DNA of 64,000 bases from Lutibacter litoralis. Lineage in GTDB: Bacteria > Bacteroidota > Bacteroidia > Flavobacteriales > Flavobacteriaceae. The DNA lies in contig NZ_BMNS01000007.1 of the NCBI RefSeq assembly GCF_014646675.1, forward strand, positions 180,568 through 244,567, in the 5' to 3' direction. Numbering within the stretch: the stretch's first letter is position 1; every line of letters starts with the position of its first letter. The notes below the pieces were generated by a model. That model was given only the letters and a program-made list of their open reading frames with translations. It was not told the origin of the DNA and searched no databases. A program made the translations under genes and the position numbers. Of this stretch, positions 54,425 through 63,115 are shown one piece after another.

Positions 54425-54751
54425 TTATTTTAGTTTTTTATTGTTATGATGTCGATCGTGATCACGCTCCGTTTTAATATCCATTTTTTTATCAAAAGCA
54501 GCTTGTAAATCTATACCAGTTTGGTTCGCTAAACATAAAACTACAAAAACAACATCTGCCAATTCTTCTCCTAAATCTTTGTTTTTATCGCTTTCTTTTT
54601 CACTTTGCTCACCATATCTTCTTGCTATAATCCGAGCAACTTCGCCAACTTCTTCTGTTAATTGCGCCATATTAGTTAATTCATTAAAATAACGAACGCC
54701 GTGTTCCTTAATCCAAGTATCAACTATTAGCTGTGCGTTTTTTATATTCAT
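54425..54751 (-). CDS. MazG-like nucleotide pyrophosphohydrolase
   Basis: The 108-residue all-helical protein matches the MazG/dUTPase-like superfamily: LTEEVGEVARII and DLGEELADVVFVVLCLAN supply the EExxE...ExxD metal-binding residues. It should cleave non-canonical or excess NTPs to NMP and pyrophosphate. Length fits the single-domain RS21-C6/YpjD-like type. It precedes the two-helix membrane protein. Confidence 0.92.
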   Translation of the reverse strand: MNIKNAQLIVDTWIKEHGVRYFNELTNMAQLTEEVGEVARIIARRYGEQSEKESDKNKDLGEELADVVFVVLCLANQTGIDLQAAFDKKMDIKTERDHDRHHNNKKLK

Positions 54752-54804
54752 TTTTTGGTGTTTTTATTAATATTCAAAGGTAATGAAGTTCTTAGAATAT
54801 CTTT

Positions 54805-55437
54805 CTATTTCAAATACTTCAAAAAATCTTCCCTAAAAATTTCATCAGCACCTAAACTTTCTAAATGAGGGTTATAAACCTGACAATCAATTAGCTTGTA
54901 ATTTTCTTTTTCAAGTTTCTGAACCAAATAAATAAATGCTAATTTTGAAGTATTACTTATTTTGCTAAACATACTTTCTCCACAAAAAACAGTTCCTAAA
55001 TCAATGCCATATAAGCCGCCAACTAATTCATTTTCGAGCCAAACCTCTACAGATTTTGCAATTCCTTTTTCGTGTAATTTTAAATAAGCATCTTGCATTT
55101 CGTCAGTGATCCATGTTCCTCCTTGACCATCTCTTTTAATGGTTTTACAATTTGAAATAACCGCTTTAAAATTCTTATTAAATGTAATTTTAAACTCATT
55201 TTTACGGATTATTTGCTTCATGCTTTTTGAAATTTTTAAATCCTTTGGAAATAAGACCATCCTTAAATTTGGACTGTACCAAATAATGGGCTCTCCAGGA
55301 TTATACCACGGAAAAATTCCACTTTTATAAGCTAGTAATAAACGTTCTAAAGACAAGTCTCCACCAATGGCCAATAAACCATCTTTATCTGCTAGATGAA
55401 CAGGAGGAAACACCAAATCTTTTGAAAGTAAAAACAT
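54805..55437 (-). CDS. aat: leucyl/phenylalanyl-tRNA-protein transferase
   Basis: Aat adds Leu or Phe to proteins with N-terminal Lys or Arg, which marks them for ClpAP-type degradation. The 210-residue protein shows LLAIGGDLS, FPWYNPGEPIIWYSPNLRMVL, the GTWITDEM substrate pocket, GESMFS and the C-terminal CQVYNPHLESLGA. In the conserved AHSVE region this protein has AKSVEVW, a His to Lys change. It is next to the MazG-like gene with a 53-base gap. Confidence 0.95.
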   Translation of the reverse strand: MFLLSKDLVFPPVHLADKDGLLAIGGDLSLERLLLAYKSGIFPWYNPGEPIIWYSPNLRMVLFPKDLKISKSMKQIIRKNEFKITFNKNFKAVISNCKTIKRDGQGGTWITDEMQDAYLKLHEKGIAKSVEVWLENELVGGLYGIDLGTVFCGESMFSKISNTSKLAFIYLVQKLEKENYKLIDCQVYNPHLESLGADEIFREDFLKYLK

Positions 55438-55470
55438 GTATTTTTAATTTTTTACAAATATACTGAAACA

Positions 55471-55502
55471 AAAAAAGAGAAAAACTTTCGCTTTTCTCTT
55501 TT
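55471..55502 (-). terminator. terminator of the DUF3127 gene
   Basis: An 11-bp stem AAAAGAGAAAA / TTTTCTCTTTT with a short loop containing TTCG-like sequence is followed, on the minus strand, by a T-run. It lies 20 bases past the stop. Confidence 0.75.
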
Positions 55503-55521
55503 AAATAATATTTAAACTTCC

Positions 55522-55896
55522 TTAAAAAGGTAAGTCATCTGGTTCGTTATCATCAGTTTTTGAAATTGTTTCAAGATTGTCTAATGGTGCCATAGGCGGA
55601 ACTTCTTGACCTCCTTCAGCTTGCACAGCCTCAATTCTCCAACCTTGTATTGAATTAAAATATTTAGCAACACCTTCTGGATTAATCCATTCTCTACCTC
55701 TTAGGTTTATAGACACTTTAACATCTTGCCCAACTTGATAATTATTTAATAAATCACATTTATCTTGAATAAATTCTATCATTAACATTTGTGGATATTG
55801 CTCGTTTGTAGTAACAACCAATTCTCTTTTTCTGAAACCACTTGCTCCAAACGTTTGTGTTTCATTAATTAATTTAATTTTTCCAGTAACTTCCAT
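55522..55896 (-). CDS. DUF3127 family protein with SSB-like acidic tip
   Basis: DUF3127 proteins are small, probably OB-fold proteins of Bacteroidota. The 124-residue product has a compact N-terminal domain (EVTGKIKLINETQTFGASGF, then RELVVTTNEQYPQMLMIEF) and a polar linker. It ends in EPDDLPF, which strongly resembles the C-terminal tip of single-stranded DNA-binding protein (DDDIPF). That tip recruits replication and repair enzymes, so a DNA-related role is plausible. It lies upstream of aat on the same strand, separated by a terminator. Confidence 0.88.
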   Translation of the reverse strand: MEVTGKIKLINETQTFGASGFRKRELVVTTNEQYPQMLMIEFIQDKCDLLNNYQVGQDVKVSINLRGREWINPEGVAKYFNSIQGWRIEAVQAEGGQEVPPMAPLDNLETISKTDDNEPDDLPF

Positions 55897-56108
55897 ATTT
55901 CAAATTTTTTCATTAAGGGTGCTAGAACACACCAATTCTTTTCATTTTATCCTAAATAGATTTCACAAATGTAATTTTTTTAGAACATCAAACCCAATAT
56001 ATTACTTATCTTATTTTGTAAACTTATTAACATCAAAAAAAAGTTTGGTTAAAATTATTACTTTTAATAATAAGGTTTTAATTTTTCAGTTATATACAAC
56101 ATATATTC

Positions 56109-56116
56109 TATATTTG
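56109..56116 (+). promoter_or_regulatory. -7 promoter box directly before a histidine kinase start
   Basis: TATATTTG matches the consensus exactly but ends only four bases before the ATG at 56121. A transcript from it would have almost no leader. Confidence 0.4.
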
Positions 56117-56120
56117 ACTA

Positions 56121-57266
56121 ATGGCTTCATACAAAAACGTACAAATAATTCGTTGGGCTGTAATAATAACTTCATTTATTATTGTAGCACTTATTTTATG
56201 GAATACCTATGATTTTTTTCAGAAGTTTAAAAACGAAGAACGTGCTAAAATGGAAATTTTAGCGGGTGCATATGAGCGATTTGATACATTCGATTTAAAT
56301 GCTGATTTTTCTTTGGAAGATAAGATTATTGGGAAAAATAACAATATTCCAATGATTATTACAGAACAAGATAGTATTACTTTATGGGCTAATTTAGATT
56401 CTGTTAAAACAAAAAAGATGGATTATTTAAAAAAGCAATTGGCTATTATGAAAGGTCAAAATGCTCCTTTAATAGTTAGTCATAAACGGGGAAATACGAG
56501 TCAGTTTATTTATTACAGAGATTCTGATTTATTAACTAAATTAAAGTATTATCCTGTAGCCTTAATTCTTATTTTATTTTTATTTGCCAGTGTAATTTAT
56601 TTATTTTTTAAGTCGAATAAAGTCGCCGATCAAAATAAACTTTGGACTGGTATGGCTCGAGAAACTGCGCATCAAATAGGAACACCGTTATCATCTTTAT
56701 TAGGTTGGATTGAAATTTTACGACTTGAGAATACAGATGAAAACACTGTGCAAGAGATTGAGAATGATGTTAATAGGCTAAATATAATTGCAGAACGTTT
56801 TTCAAAAATTGGATCAATTCCAGTTTTAAAAAAGCACAATATTGTAAAGGCAACTAAAGATTCTTTTAATTATTTAGAATTGAGAAGTTCTAAACAGGTT
56901 GAATTTAAATTTAAAACGTCTAATCTCGAAATCTTCAGTAGTATTAACATTCAATTGTTTAGTTGGGTTATTGAAAATCTTATTAAAAACGCTATTGATG
57001 CTATGGAGGGGAAAGGTAAAATAAACCTTTCTATTTCAGAAGATGATAAACACGTTTTTATTAGAATAATGGATACTGGAAAAGGAATTTCTAGAAACCT
57101 ACAACAGAAAATATTTTCACCTGGTTTTACTACTAAAAAACGCGGTTGGGGATTAGGATTGTCTTTAGCAAAACGCATTATAGAAGATTACCACAATGGT
57201 AAAATAAGTGTGTTAAAATCTGAATTAAAAAAGGGAACTACTTTTTTAATAGTGTTAAAAAAATAA
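56121..57266 (+). CDS. membrane sensor histidine kinase, orphan
   Basis: The 381-residue kinase has two membrane helices (about 10-28 and 147-168) that bracket a periplasmic sensor domain of about 115 residues. It continues with a HisKA domain with H184 in MARETAHQIGTPLSSLLGW. The ATPase domain shows ENLIKNAIDAM, DTGKGI, FSPGFTTK and WGLGLSLAKRI. No response regulator gene adjoins, so it is an orphan here. The start is followed almost at once by the first membrane helix, so no downstream start is likely. Confidence 0.92.
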   Translation: MASYKNVQIIRWAVIITSFIIVALILWNTYDFFQKFKNEERAKMEILAGAYERFDTFDLNADFSLEDKIIGKNNNIPMIITEQDSITLWANLDSVKTKKMDYLKKQLAIMKGQNAPLIVSHKRGNTSQFIYYRDSDLLTKLKYYPVALILILFLFASVIYLFFKSNKVADQNKLWTGMARETAHQIGTPLSSLLGWIEILRLENTDENTVQEIENDVNRLNIIAERFSKIGSIPVLKKHNIVKATKDSFNYLELRSSKQVEFKFKTSNLEIFSSINIQLFSWVIENLIKNAIDAMEGKGKINLSISEDDKHVFIRIMDTGKGISRNLQQKIFSPGFTTKKRGWGLGLSLAKRIIEDYHNGKISVLKSELKKGTTFLIVLKK

Positions 57267-57268
57267 GC

Positions 57269-57658
57269 TTAAAGATTTGCAGCAATTGCTTTCGCAGTCT
57301 TTTCAAATTCTTCAGGTAATAGTTTTACTTTTTTTATAAATTGAATGTCTTCCATTTTCTGTAACGGAATTAAGTGTACGTGTACATGAGGAACTTCCAG
57401 TCCAATAACACTCAATCCAATTCTCTCACAAGGAATCACTTTTTCAATAGCGATAGCAATTTTTCTTGAAAAAATCATCAGTTGATTATACGATTCCTCG
57501 TCTAAATCAAAAAGTTTATTTACTTCTTCTTTAGGAACGACTAATGTATGTCCTTTTGCATTTGGATTAATATCTAGAAACGCATAGAATTTCTCATTTT
57601 CTGCTACTTTATACGAAGGAATTTCGCCATTAATTATTTTTGTGAATATAGAACTCAT
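57269..57658 (-). CDS. HIT family hydrolase (Hint-like)
   Basis: From the ATG at 57658 (MSSIFTKIINGEIPSYK) the product has 129 residues, the usual length. The histidine triad motif is HVHVHLIP. HIT proteins of this branch hydrolyse adenosine phosphoramidates and similar nucleotides. It converges on the histidine kinase with a two-base gap and lies downstream of greA, a pairing often seen in flavobacteria. Confidence 0.95.
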   Translation of the reverse strand: MSSIFTKIINGEIPSYKVAENEKFYAFLDINPNAKGHTLVVPKEEVNKLFDLDEESYNQLMIFSRKIAIAIEKVIPCERIGLSVIGLEVPHVHVHLIPLQKMEDIQFIKKVKLLPEEFEKTAKAIAANL

Positions 57659-57683
57659 ACAATCAATTTTAATCAAAAATAAG

Positions 57684-57720
57684 AAACCCTTCTCAATTTG
57701 ACAATTGAAAAGGGTTTTAA
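57684..57720 (-). terminator. terminator of greA
   Basis: A 15-base stem AAACCCTTCTCAATT / AATTGAAAAGGGTTT with one mismatch and a 4-base loop lies between greA and the HIT gene, 20 bases past the greA stop. Confidence 0.75.
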
Positions 57721-57739
57721 ACGTATTTAATTTATAGTA

Positions 57740-58213
57740 CTATCTAGAAATTTCTAAAATTTCAAAATTTAAAATACCACTTGGCACCTGAATATCAGTA
57801 ACTTCACCAACTTTTTTACCAAGTAGTCCTTTGCCGATAGGAGAGTTTACTGATAATTTTCCTTCTTTAATATTTGTTTCAGAATCTGCAACTAAGGTAT
57901 ATTTAAATTCCATGTTATTTGCAGTATTCTTTAGTCTTACTTTTGAATGGATTAATATTTTAGAAGTATCTAATTTAGACTCGTCTATAATTCTAGCATT
58001 AGAAATAACTTCTTTAAGTTTTGCTATTTTTAATTCTAAATGAGATTGTTCTTCTTTTGCAGCATGGTATTCGGCATTCTCGCTTAAATCACCTTTATCT
58101 CTTGCTTCGGCAATATCATTACTAACCCTTGGGCGTTCTACATGTTCTAAATGATCTAAATCTTTCTTTAGATTTTTCATTCCTTCTTCAGAATAATACG
58201 AAATTTTACTCAT
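57740..58213 (-). CDS. greA: transcription elongation factor GreA
   Basis: GreA rescues backtracked RNA polymerase by stimulating transcript cleavage. The 157-residue protein has the N-terminal coiled coil with tip motif GDLSENAEYHAAKE (about 41-54), whose acidic residues reach the polymerase active site. The C-terminal FKBP-like domain ends with SPIGKGLLGKKVGEV. Confidence 0.97.
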   Translation of the reverse strand: MSKISYYSEEGMKNLKKDLDHLEHVERPRVSNDIAEARDKGDLSENAEYHAAKEEQSHLELKIAKLKEVISNARIIDESKLDTSKILIHSKVRLKNTANNMEFKYTLVADSETNIKEGKLSVNSPIGKGLLGKKVGEVTDIQVPSGILNFEILEISR

Positions 58214-58333
58214 AACTTATCATTTTAATAAATACAAAAAATCCCACAACTGAAAGCCAGAATGAGATTTAAGACAAAGATACGAAATATTTGTAAATTG
58301 CAACCGTTAAACCAGTAAAGGTACCTTATAATT

Positions 58334-58750
58334 ATGCGCAAATTGCTTGTATTGTTTTTAGTATTATTATTTATTTCTTGCGAAAAAAATGAGACAAATG
58401 ATATTTTACCAGAAATTAGTTTTAGCGTAACTGTAAATTTAAATTTACCACAATATATAGACCTTCAAGTTCCAAGTGGCTGGGCATATACCAGTGGCGC
58501 AATACAAGGTATTATTATACAAAATACGGGTATTGGAAACCCTCCTTTTAAAGCTTTTGAAAGAGCCTGTCCAAATTATGATTGCACAACTCCCATGGTT
58601 TTTGATGGAAGCCTTAAGCTTAAATGTACTTGTGATAATAGCGAATATAGCATTTATGATGGTTCACCCCAAACTTCTGGAAATAGACATTTTGCAAGAG
58701 AATATAGAGTTGTTAAAAGTGGTTCAACCCTAAATATTACAAACTTTTAA
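58334..58750 (+). CDS. Rieske-like lipoprotein with altered cluster ligands
   Basis: The 138-residue protein has a lipoprotein signal peptide (lipobox LLFISC, cysteine about residue 16). The mature part resembles the Rieske-fold lipoproteins of flavobacteria: FERACPNYDCTTPMVFDG, then LKCTCDNSEYSIYDGSPQTSG and a final strand. The normal Rieske ligands are CxH and CxxH. Here the corresponding segments read CPNYDC and CTC, with no histidine, so a standard Rieske cluster is unlikely. It may bind a different centre or have lost its cofactor. Its partner is not evident from the neighbours. Confidence 0.7.
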   Translation: MRKLLVLFLVLLFISCEKNETNDILPEISFSVTVNLNLPQYIDLQVPSGWAYTSGAIQGIIIQNTGIGNPPFKAFERACPNYDCTTPMVFDGSLKLKCTCDNSEYSIYDGSPQTSGNRHFAREYRVVKSGSTLNITNF

Positions 58751-58806
58751 CATTAGATGCCTATTAAATTAAAACAGATTACTATTTTTGTCCGAAAGCA
58801 TAAAAA

Positions 58807-59952
58807 GTGAAAAATTATTTCTCATCAGATTTTAAGTTAGGAGTTCTAGGCGGAGGCCAATTAGGTAAGATGTTGTTAACTGAAACTCATAAATTCGATA
58901 TTTATACTGCTATTTTAGATGGTGCTGCAGATGCCCCGTGTGCACAAATTTGTAACGAATTTCACCAAGGAAACTTGCTAGATTTTGATACTGTTTACAA
59001 TTTTGGAAAAAAGGTTGATTTATTAACTATTGAAATTGAACATGTTAACATTGACGCTCTTTTAAAATTAGAGCAGGAAGGATTAGAAGTATATCCGCAA
59101 CCGAGTGTTTTACAATCAATTCAACATAAAGGAAAACAAAAAGATTTTTTTGTAAAAAACAATATTCCAACTTCACCTCATAAGCGTTTTTCTTCATTAA
59201 ATGAATTAAAAAAGGAAGGCTTAAAATTTCCTTTTGTATGGAAGTCTGCTCAATTTGGATATGATGGTACAGGTGTTAAAATTGTAAAAAATCAAGATGA
59301 TTTAAATGTTTTAGCAGATACCGATTGTATTGTTGAAGATTTAATTCCATTTAAAAATGAATTGGCAGTTATTGTTGCTCGAAATAAAAGTGGTGAAATA
59401 AGAACCTATCCAGTAGTTGAAATGGAATTTCATCCAGAAGCCAACCAGGTAGAATATGTTGTTTGTCCTGCTAGAATTTCTAATGAAGTTGCAGAAAAAG
59501 CAACAAACGTTGCATTAAAAGTTGCAGCATCTTTTAAACATATTGGTTTATTAGCTGTTGAATTATTTCAAACGGAAGATGATAAAATTTTGGTAAATGA
59601 AGTAGCTCCAAGAACGCATAATAGTGGTCATTATAGCATTGAAGCATCTTATACCAATCAATTTGAACAACATGTTAGAAGCATTTTAAACCTTCCTTTA
59701 GGAAGTACAGCTAGTAAAGTTGCTGGAATTATGGTAAATTTGGTAGGAGCGGAAGGGTTTTCGGGAGATGTTATTTATGAAAATATGGAGAAAATTCTAA
59801 ATATGGACGGCGTTACACCTCATATTTATGGAAAAAAACAAACGAGACCTTTCAGAAAAATGGGACATGTTACGATTGTAAATAATAATCTAGATGAAGC
59901 ACGCAAAATTGCTGAAAATGTAAAAAACACGATTCGAGTTGTGAGTTATTAG
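58807..59952 (+). CDS. purK: 5-(carboxyamino)imidazole ribonucleotide synthase
   Basis: PurK uses ATP and bicarbonate to carboxylate aminoimidazole ribonucleotide in purine synthesis. The gene begins at GTG 58807, which is followed by KNYFSSDFKLGVLGGGQLGKML; there is no in-frame ATG at a suitable place. The 381-residue ATP-grasp protein has the N-terminal glycine loop, the FVWKSAQFGYDGTGV ATP-binding region, the EVAPRTHNSGHYSIE metal-binding motif and the C-terminal GHVTI. purE follows 32 bases downstream. Confidence 0.96.
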   Translation: MKNYFSSDFKLGVLGGGQLGKMLLTETHKFDIYTAILDGAADAPCAQICNEFHQGNLLDFDTVYNFGKKVDLLTIEIEHVNIDALLKLEQEGLEVYPQPSVLQSIQHKGKQKDFFVKNNIPTSPHKRFSSLNELKKEGLKFPFVWKSAQFGYDGTGVKIVKNQDDLNVLADTDCIVEDLIPFKNELAVIVARNKSGEIRTYPVVEMEFHPEANQVEYVVCPARISNEVAEKATNVALKVAASFKHIGLLAVELFQTEDDKILVNEVAPRTHNSGHYSIEASYTNQFEQHVRSILNLPLGSTASKVAGIMVNLVGAEGFSGDVIYENMEKILNMDGVTPHIYGKKQTRPFRKMGHVTIVNNNLDEARKIAENVKNTIRVVSY

Positions 59953-59984
59953 CAACATTCAACTTTTAAACCTTTTAACTGATT

Positions 59985-60476
59985 ATGAGTAAAGTAGGAA
60001 TAATAATGGGAAGTGATTCAGATCTTCCAGTTATGCAACAGGCAATAGATATTTTAAAAAGCTTTGATATTGAAACTGAAGTTGATATAGTTTCAGCACA
60101 TAGAACACCAGAAAAACTATTTACATACTCTAAAAATGCGCATTTAAGAGGGATTTCGGTAATAATTGCTGGAGCTGGTGGCGCTGCTCATTTACCTGGA
60201 ATGGTGGCTTCAATGAGTCCATTGCCAGTAATTGGAGTACCCGTAAAGTCTAGAAATTCAATTGATGGTTGGGATTCAGTTTTATCTATACTTCAAATGC
60301 CAGGAGGAGTTCCCGTAGCAACAGTTGCACTTGATGGAGCACTTAATGCAGGTATTTTAGCCGCACAAATTATAGGTAGCTCAAATAAAACTGTACTTGA
60401 AAAGATGTTACTTTACAAGGAGAATTTAAAAACAAAAGTTATTAAAGCTTCTGAAAATCTTAAAAACAAATTATAA
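59985..60476 (+). CDS. purE: 5-(carboxyamino)imidazole ribonucleotide mutase
   Basis: PurE moves the carboxyl group from N5 to C4 to give carboxyaminoimidazole ribonucleotide. The 163-residue protein has GIIMGSDSDLPVM at the start, SAHRTPEK with the catalytic histidine, the GAGGAAHLPGMVAS loop and the late LQMPGGVPVATVALDGA. Presence of PurK indicates the class I mutase route. It is followed by an AT-rich region with a strong hairpin. Confidence 0.97.
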   Translation: MSKVGIIMGSDSDLPVMQQAIDILKSFDIETEVDIVSAHRTPEKLFTYSKNAHLRGISVIIAGAGGAAHLPGMVASMSPLPVIGVPVKSRNSIDGWDSVLSILQMPGGVPVATVALDGALNAGILAAQIIGSSNKTVLEKMLLYKENLKTKVIKASENLKNKL

Positions 60477-60617
60477 TAAAATACCTGTTTTGGGTTTATT
60501 AACTGCTCCATTTTTATTTTTGTAATTAAATCCTGGTGCAAGTGTATTAAGTTTTAACATTTTATTTTTAATTTTCATTGTAAGTGTTTTTTTAGTTTTT
60601 TTAAAAATAGATTTCAT
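60471..60617 (-). CDS. possible very small basic protein
   Basis: In the 319-base gap after purE, the minus strand holds a 48-codon open frame from ATG 60617 to TAA 60471, overlapping the purE stop by six bases. The product starts MKSIFKKTKKTLTMKIKNK, is rich in Lys and Asn, and has no cysteine or membrane segment. Codon use looks native, but no promoter box was found and such short frames arise by chance in AT-rich DNA. It is reported as a possibility only. Confidence 0.22.
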   Translation of the reverse strand: MKSIFKKTKKTLTMKIKNKMLKLNTLAPGFNYKNKNGAVNKPKTGILL

Positions 60618-60697
60618 AATTGTATCTATTAAAATTAAATGGACTATTCTCTTACATTTATCTATATAATATAACGTTCCTTTGCAGTAAATAGTAT

Positions 60698-60734
60698 CTA
60701 ATATAAAAATAAAACGCTTTTATTTTTATATTAG
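60698..60734. terminator. perfect 17-bp AT-rich inverted repeat, possible terminator
   Basis: CTAATATAAAAATAAAA and its exact complement surround a three-base CGC loop. All but three of the stem and loop pairs are A-T. It lies in the gap between purE and the M3 peptidase gene, 28 bases before the -7 box of the latter, and may end purKE transcription or one from the minus strand. Confidence 0.55.
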
Positions 60735-60761
60735 ATTTTACTAAAAAACCAGTATAAATAA

Positions 60762-60769
60762 TACCTTTG
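60762..60769 (+). promoter_or_regulatory. -7 promoter box of the M3 peptidase gene
   Basis: TACCTTTG matches TAnnTTTG, 26 bases before the ATG at 60796. The -33 region has no TTTG at the expected distance. Confidence 0.5.
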
Positions 60770-60795
60770 TTTATAAAAAAGACTCTATCTCAATT

Positions 60796-62826
60796 ATGAA
60801 AAACCCATTATTAGAAAAATTTAATACAGTATACTCATCTGCTCCTTTTTCAAAAATTAAAAATGAACATTTTAAACCTGCATTTATTGAAGGGATAAAA
60901 ATTGCAAAAGAAGAAATTGACCAAATAGCAAATAACGAAGATCCGCCTACTTTTGAGAACACTATTGAAGCACTAGAGTTTTGTAGCGAAAAATTAGATA
61001 GAATTTCAAGTGTTTTTTTTAATTTAAATAGTGCGGAAACTAATGATGAGATTCAACAAATTGCACAGGAAGTTTCGCCAATGTTATCTGAATTTTCAAA
61101 TGACATAACTTTAAACGAGAAAATATTTAAGAGAGTACAGTTTCTTAACAACATTAAAGAAGAACTTAATTTATCAATTGAACAAGATATGCTTTTATCT
61201 AAGAAGTATAAAAGTTTTACTAGAAACGGTGCTAATTTAGAAATCGATAAAAAAGATGAATTAAGGAAAATTGATACAGAACTTTCAAAATTAAAATTAA
61301 AATTTGGAGAACACGTTTTAGCAGAAACCAATGCTTTTGAGTTGCATTTAACTACCGAAGATCAATTAGCGGGTTTACCAGAAAGTGTTATTGAAGCGGC
61401 AGCAATTAACGCTAAACATAAAAATAAGGATGGTTGGGTAATTACATTAGATTATCCTAGTTACGTTCCATTTATGATGTATGCAGAAGATAGAAATTTA
61501 AGGAAAAAATTAGCTATTGCTTTTGGAGCCAAGGCGTTTAAAAATAACAAATACGATAATCAACAAATTGTTTTAGATATTGTAAACTATAGACATAAAA
61601 GAGCTGTTTTATTGGGTTACAAATCCCACGCACATTTTGTTTTAGAAGAAAGAATGGCGCAAACCCCTGAAAATGTCAACACATTTTTAAATGATATTTT
61701 AAAAAAAGCATCACCTGCTGCTAAAAAAGAATTTACTCAACTCACAGAGATTGCAAAGAAAGATGGGATTGAGAAACTTGAAAAATGGGATGGTTCTTAC
61801 TATTCAGAAAAATTAAAGAAAGAACTTTTTGATTTAGAAGAGGAGAGACTAAAACCTTATTTTAAATTAGAAAATGTAATTGCTGGGGTTTTTCAGATTT
61901 CAACCAAATTGTACGATTTACAGTTTGAAGAAATAACAACCATAGACACCTACCATAAAGATGTAATAACATATAAAGTTACAGATACTTCAGGTAACTA
62001 TATAGCTATCTTGTATGCAGATTTTTTCCCAAGACCAGGTAAACGAAATGGTGCATGGATGACTACTTTTAAAGGGCAATGGGTAAAAAATGGAGAAAAT
62101 TCTAGACCTCATATTTCCATAGTATGTAATTTTACAAAACCAACAGAAACAAAGCCCTCATTATTAACTTTTAATGAAGTTACTACATTGTTTCATGAGT
62201 TTGGTCATGCTTTACACGGAATGTTGGCAGATACCACCTATCCAAGTTTATCTGGAACAAATGTATATTGGGATTTTGTTGAACTTCCGAGTCAATTATT
62301 TGAAAATTGGTGCTACCAAAAAGAAGCCTTAAATTTATTTGCTAAGCATTTTGAAACAAATGAATTAATACCAATGGAATTAATTGATAAAATTAAAAGA
62401 TCTTCAAACTTTTTAGAGGGGATGCATACGGTGCGCCAAATTAGCTTTGGACTTTTAGACATGAATTGGCATAGTAAAAACCCATCTGAGATAAAAAATG
62501 TAAAAGAATTTGAGTTAACCTCGTTTAAAAATACTAACCTCTATCCAGATATTAAAGAAAACTGTATGAGCACTTCCTTTTCGCATATTTTTCAGGGAGG
62601 TTATTCTTCTGGATATTATTCTTATAAATGGGCTGAAGTATTAGATGCAGATGCTTTTGCGTTGTTTTTAGAAAAAGGTATTTTTGACAAAGAAACTGCA
62701 AGAAAATTTAAATCTTTTGTTTTAGAAAGAGGAGGTACGGAAAACCCTATGAAACTATATAAACTTTTTAGAGGTAAAAAACCAGACAACACAGCCTTGT
62801 TAAAGAGGGCTGGTTTGCTCAAATAA
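60796..62826 (+). CDS. M3 family oligopeptidase (Dcp/OpdA-like)
   Basis: Zinc metallopeptidase that degrades short peptides. The 676-residue protein is mostly helical and has the HEFGHALH zinc site (H467, E468, H471) with the third ligand E496 in DFVELPSQ, the HExxH-x24-E arrangement of M3. Late SHIFQGGYSSGYYSYKWAEVLDADAF is the tyrosine-rich substrate-binding region of Dcp-type enzymes. No signal peptide is present, so it acts in the cytoplasm. Length is normal for the family (about 680). Confidence 0.95.
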   Translation: MKNPLLEKFNTVYSSAPFSKIKNEHFKPAFIEGIKIAKEEIDQIANNEDPPTFENTIEALEFCSEKLDRISSVFFNLNSAETNDEIQQIAQEVSPMLSEFSNDITLNEKIFKRVQFLNNIKEELNLSIEQDMLLSKKYKSFTRNGANLEIDKKDELRKIDTELSKLKLKFGEHVLAETNAFELHLTTEDQLAGLPESVIEAAAINAKHKNKDGWVITLDYPSYVPFMMYAEDRNLRKKLAIAFGAKAFKNNKYDNQQIVLDIVNYRHKRAVLLGYKSHAHFVLEERMAQTPENVNTFLNDILKKASPAAKKEFTQLTEIAKKDGIEKLEKWDGSYYSEKLKKELFDLEEERLKPYFKLENVIAGVFQISTKLYDLQFEEITTIDTYHKDVITYKVTDTSGNYIAILYADFFPRPGKRNGAWMTTFKGQWVKNGENSRPHISIVCNFTKPTETKPSLLTFNEVTTLFHEFGHALHGMLADTTYPSLSGTNVYWDFVELPSQLFENWCYQKEALNLFAKHFETNELIPMELIDKIKRSSNFLEGMHTVRQISFGLLDMNWHSKNPSEIKNVKEFELTSFKNTNLYPDIKENCMSTSFSHIFQGGYSSGYYSYKWAEVLDADAFALFLEKGIFDKETARKFKSFVLERGGTENPMKLYKLFRGKKPDNTALLKRAGLLK

Positions 62827-62964
62827 TTGAAAATTCATAAAAAATAAATACTCCTAAATTTAATTTAAACAGTATAGGTTTTCCATACAATAGTATTGAA
62901 ATTCCATATAAAAGGGTTGTAAAATCATATAAACGGTGTTTTATTGCAAATAAATGGTATATTA

Positions 62965-62996
62965 TTTGTTTGGGAGGGTATTTAAACCTATATTTG
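62965..62996 (+). promoter_or_regulatory. promoter upstream of the CAP-domain gene
   Basis: TTTG (62965-62968), 20 bases, then TATATTTG (62989-62996) fits the consensus well. It lies 170 bases before the gene and upstream of a terminator hairpin, so the leader contains a potential stop point. Confidence 0.6.
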
Positions 62997-63067
62997 TTGA
63001 GTAATTAATTCATAACCCCAATGATTATCATGAATTTATTTTTAACAAACACCCCAATATTCAAAAA

Positions 63068-63115
63068 CGACAACAGGTTTATTCTTTATAGATAGAACTT
63101 GTTGTTGTTTTTTTT
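63068..63115 (+). terminator. terminator hairpin in the leader of the CAP-domain gene
   Basis: CGACAACAGGTT (63068-63079) pairs with AACTTGTTGTTG (63096-63107), with two G-T pairs, and is followed by eight T residues. It lies between the promoter and the start at 63166. It may end a short RNA of about 110 bases, act as an attenuator, or simply stop readthrough from the M3 gene. Confidence 0.7.

Noticed and set aside
55919..56212. A 97-codon plus-strand frame before the histidine kinase
   Set aside because: It overlaps the kinase start in another frame, has no protein-like motifs, and covers the kinase promoter region.
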